A stretch of DNA of 7,662 nt. Source: Sideroxydans sp. GTDB lineage: Bacteria; Pseudomonadota; Gammaproteobacteria; Burkholderiales; Gallionellaceae. Below are positions 6,612 to 7,662 of this stretch, piece after piece; the stretch's first letter is position 1, and each line of letters opens with the position of its first letter. The position numbers and the translations under genes are program-made. The notes under the pieces were generated by a model. That model ran no database searches and was not told where the DNA came from. It saw only the letters and a program-made list of their open reading frames with translations. The stretch is from the NCBI GenBank assembly GCA_030823965.1, contig JAVBYP010000061.1, positions 1-7,662 of the forward strand. Direction: 5' to 3'.

Positions 6612-7409
6612 TCAGATCTCCCAGAACTTCCACCACGGTGTCTCTTGTTCCTTGAAGTAAGTCTTCGAAGGTTTGATGCCGTCTTTGGCGATGTTGCTGT
6701 CGAGGATGCGCTGCGTGTCTTGGCTGAGATCGTTCAGGTCAAGGCGGTGATAGGCTTGCACCATGATCTGTAAAGCGTCGCGAGTCTGTGGGGTGTTGGG
6801 ATAGTTCTTCAGCACGTCTTGGCTGCGGTTGACGGCTGCCACGTAGGCGCCGCGACGCAGGTAGTAGCTGGCGACGGCGATCTCATGTTTGGACAGGGTG
6901 ATGAGCAGGTATTGCATACGCACTCGCGCATCTGCCGCATAACGACTGTCTGGGAAACGTGTGACCAGTTCTTTAAAGGCATCGAAAGAATCACGCAACG
7001 CCGCGGGGTCACGCTCGGCGGGGTCTTGCATGAACACGGTGCCGAACAGGCTGTTGATGTTCTCGTTGAAGTTGATGAGGCCCTTCAAGTAGTACACATA
7101 GTCTAGGCTGGTACTGTTGGGGAACTGTTTGACGAAGCGATCCAAAGCCGCGAGGGCGGGGGCGGGTTCGCCTTGTTTGTAATAGGCGTAGGCCACTTCC
7201 ATTTGCGCTTGCTGGGCATAGCGACCATAGGGATAGCGAGACTGCAAGGTCTCCAAGCGTTTGATGGCGCGCTCGTAGCTGTGGTCGTCCATCGCCTCTT
7301 TGGCTTGGGCGTATAACTGGTCTGCGGTTGCAGATTTGTCGTCTTTTGCTGGGTCGGTGCTACAAGCAACCAAGGAGAAAAGCAGGAAAGCGGTTAAAAT
7401 GTGACGCAT
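6612..7409 (-). CDS. bamD: Outer membrane protein assembly factor BamD (lipoprotein)
   Basis: 265 residues, close to the family's usual length. The lipoprotein signal peptide is MRHILTAFLLFSLVAC with lipobox LVAC and lipidated C16; Ser at +2 fits outer-membrane sorting. Helical TPR-like repeats follow: ADQLYAQAKEAMDDHSYERAIKR, RYPYGRYAQQAQMEVAYAYYK, FPNSTSLDYVYYLKGL, RFPDSRYAADARVRMQYL and NYPNTPQTRDALQIMV. YLKGLINF, the following loop and PWWKFW near the C-terminus agree with BamD/YfiO/ComL. The family is the essential lipoprotein partner of BamA in inserting beta-barrel proteins into the outer membrane, facing the periplasm. It diverges from rluD, an arrangement common in beta- and gammaproteobacteria. 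The ATG is placed directly before the signal peptide; only a weak GGG precedes it. An extended -10 promoter lies about 27 bases upstream. Confidence 0.96.
   Translation of the reverse strand: MRHILTAFLLFSLVACSTDPAKDDKSATADQLYAQAKEAMDDHSYERAIKRLETLQSRYPYGRYAQQAQMEVAYAYYKQGEPAPALAALDRFVKQFPNSTSLDYVYYLKGLINFNENINSLFGTVFMQDPAERDPAALRDSFDAFKELVTRFPDSRYAADARVRMQYLLITLSKHEIAVASYYLRRGAYVAAVNRSQDVLKNYPNTPQTRDALQIMVQAYHRLDLNDLSQDTQRILDSNIAKDGIKPSKTYFKEQETPWWKFWEI
6618..6622 (-). promoter_or_regulatory. Ribosome binding site for the Nudix gene, inside the end of bamD
   Basis: GGGAG, seven bases before the TTG start at 6610, lies within the last codons of bamD. It supports the unusual TTG start and coupling to bamD translation. 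Confidence 0.6.
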
Positions 7410-7662
7410 GATAGAACCCGAAGAAGATTTACTGGATTATAGCAAAGACGAAGCGTCTTCCTCCCCACTTGAGATGCAGGTACCGATGCAACATGGCGGT
7501 CTGCGTTTCGACCATATCCTCACCAAGCTGTTGCCCGAATACTCCCGCAGTCGTTTGCAGGACTGGATAGAACAAGGCTTGGTGACGGTGAATGGCAAGG
7601 TGGCGACGGCCAAGTTGAAGGTGTGGGGCGGTGAGCGTATCACCGTCACACCGCAGACCTTG
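7408..7662 (+). CDS. rluD: 23S rRNA pseudouridine synthase RluD, N-terminal part
   Basis: 85 codons reach the window edge with no stop. After an acidic N-terminal stretch of about 22 residues comes an S4-type RNA-binding domain: LRFDHILTKLLPEYSRSRLQDWIEQG, VTVNGKVATAKLKVWGGERI. The YSRSRLQ and VNGK motifs are close to those of RluD, which makes the pseudouridines at 1911/1915/1917 of E. coli 23S rRNA helix 69. The catalytic domain lies outside the window. The first in-frame ATG (7408) follows a TGA by 3 bases and has no Shine-Dalgarno. ATGs at 7474 and 7486 are alternatives: the one at 7486 has AGG five bases before it but would give a short N-terminus. Identity rests on the S4 domain and the divergent bamD; RluA/RluC-type relatives are less likely. 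Confidence 0.87.
   Translation, partial: MIEPEEDLLDYSKDEASSSPLEMQVPMQHGGLRFDHILTKLLPEYSRSRLQDWIEQGLVTVNGKVATAKLKVWGGERITVTPQTL
7436..7444 (-). promoter_or_regulatory. Extended -10 promoter for bamD, inside rluD
   Basis: On the minus strand TGC-TATAAT is a perfect -10 hexamer with the TGn extension. Transcription would begin near 7429, giving a leader of about 20 bases before the bamD ATG. No TTGACA-like -35 is found at 16-18 bases, as is usual for extended -10 promoters. The site falls within the predicted rluD reading frame. Confidence 0.6.
7445..7459. promoter_or_regulatory. Inverted repeat beside the bamD -10
   Basis: AAGACG-AAG-CGTCTT, perfect 6-base arms with a 3-base centre, directly abuts the TGn of the bamD promoter and fills its spacer region. 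It could be an operator, or a hairpin in the rluD transcript. It also encodes rluD residues, so it may be chance. Confidence 0.35.

Noticed and set aside
7437..7649. Minus-strand open frame of 70 codons
   Set aside because: It is antisense to the S4 domain of rluD, which is clearly recognisable on the plus strand.

Overview
The window reads as chromosomal DNA of a betaproteobacterium, perhaps from the Nitrosomonadales/Gallionellaceae-type iron or sulfur oxidisers. This placement is inferred from the divergent bamD/rluD pair, the style of the protein sequences and a GC content of roughly one half; no rRNA or other strict marker is present. Coding is dense. All genes except the one at the right edge lie on the minus strand, so the natural reading order is from right to left.

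Right part (about 6065-7662): the start of rluD (23S rRNA pseudouridine synthase, plus strand, cut by the window edge) diverges from bamD (outer-membrane assembly lipoprotein). The two predicted start codons share one CATG. A consensus extended -10 box for bamD lies inside the rluD reading frame. bamD is followed after one base by a zinc-ribbon Nudix hydrolase with a TTG start, a layout typical of translational coupling.

Middle part (3620-5984): a small exported protein of unknown function is followed after 48 bases by a soluble PAS-containing NarX/DesK-type histidine kinase. One base later comes its NarL/LuxR-type response regulator. The kinase and regulator are clearly one operon; the exported protein may belong to it.

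Left part (1-3491): a very large signalling protein, cut at its C-terminus by the window edge. A lysine-rich tail of about 100 residues is followed by a CheB methylesterase domain, a CheR methyltransferase domain, a degenerate PAS-like domain, a heptad coiled coil built from seven NEEL-type units, and three further PAS domains. It has no receiver domain. Its C-terminus, probably further signalling domains, lies outside the window. The roughly 130-base gap before it holds a triple half-site element (CCCTT/AAGGG/CCCTT) next to an AT-rich possible -10, and an AT-rich inverted repeat directly after the response-regulator gene.

Taken together, 1-5984 looks like a sensory and signal-output island (two-component pair plus CheB/CheR/PAS hybrid) beside a conserved housekeeping block. 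No tRNA, rRNA, CRISPR array, insertion sequence or integrase was seen. No gene-free stretch is longer than about 130 bases.
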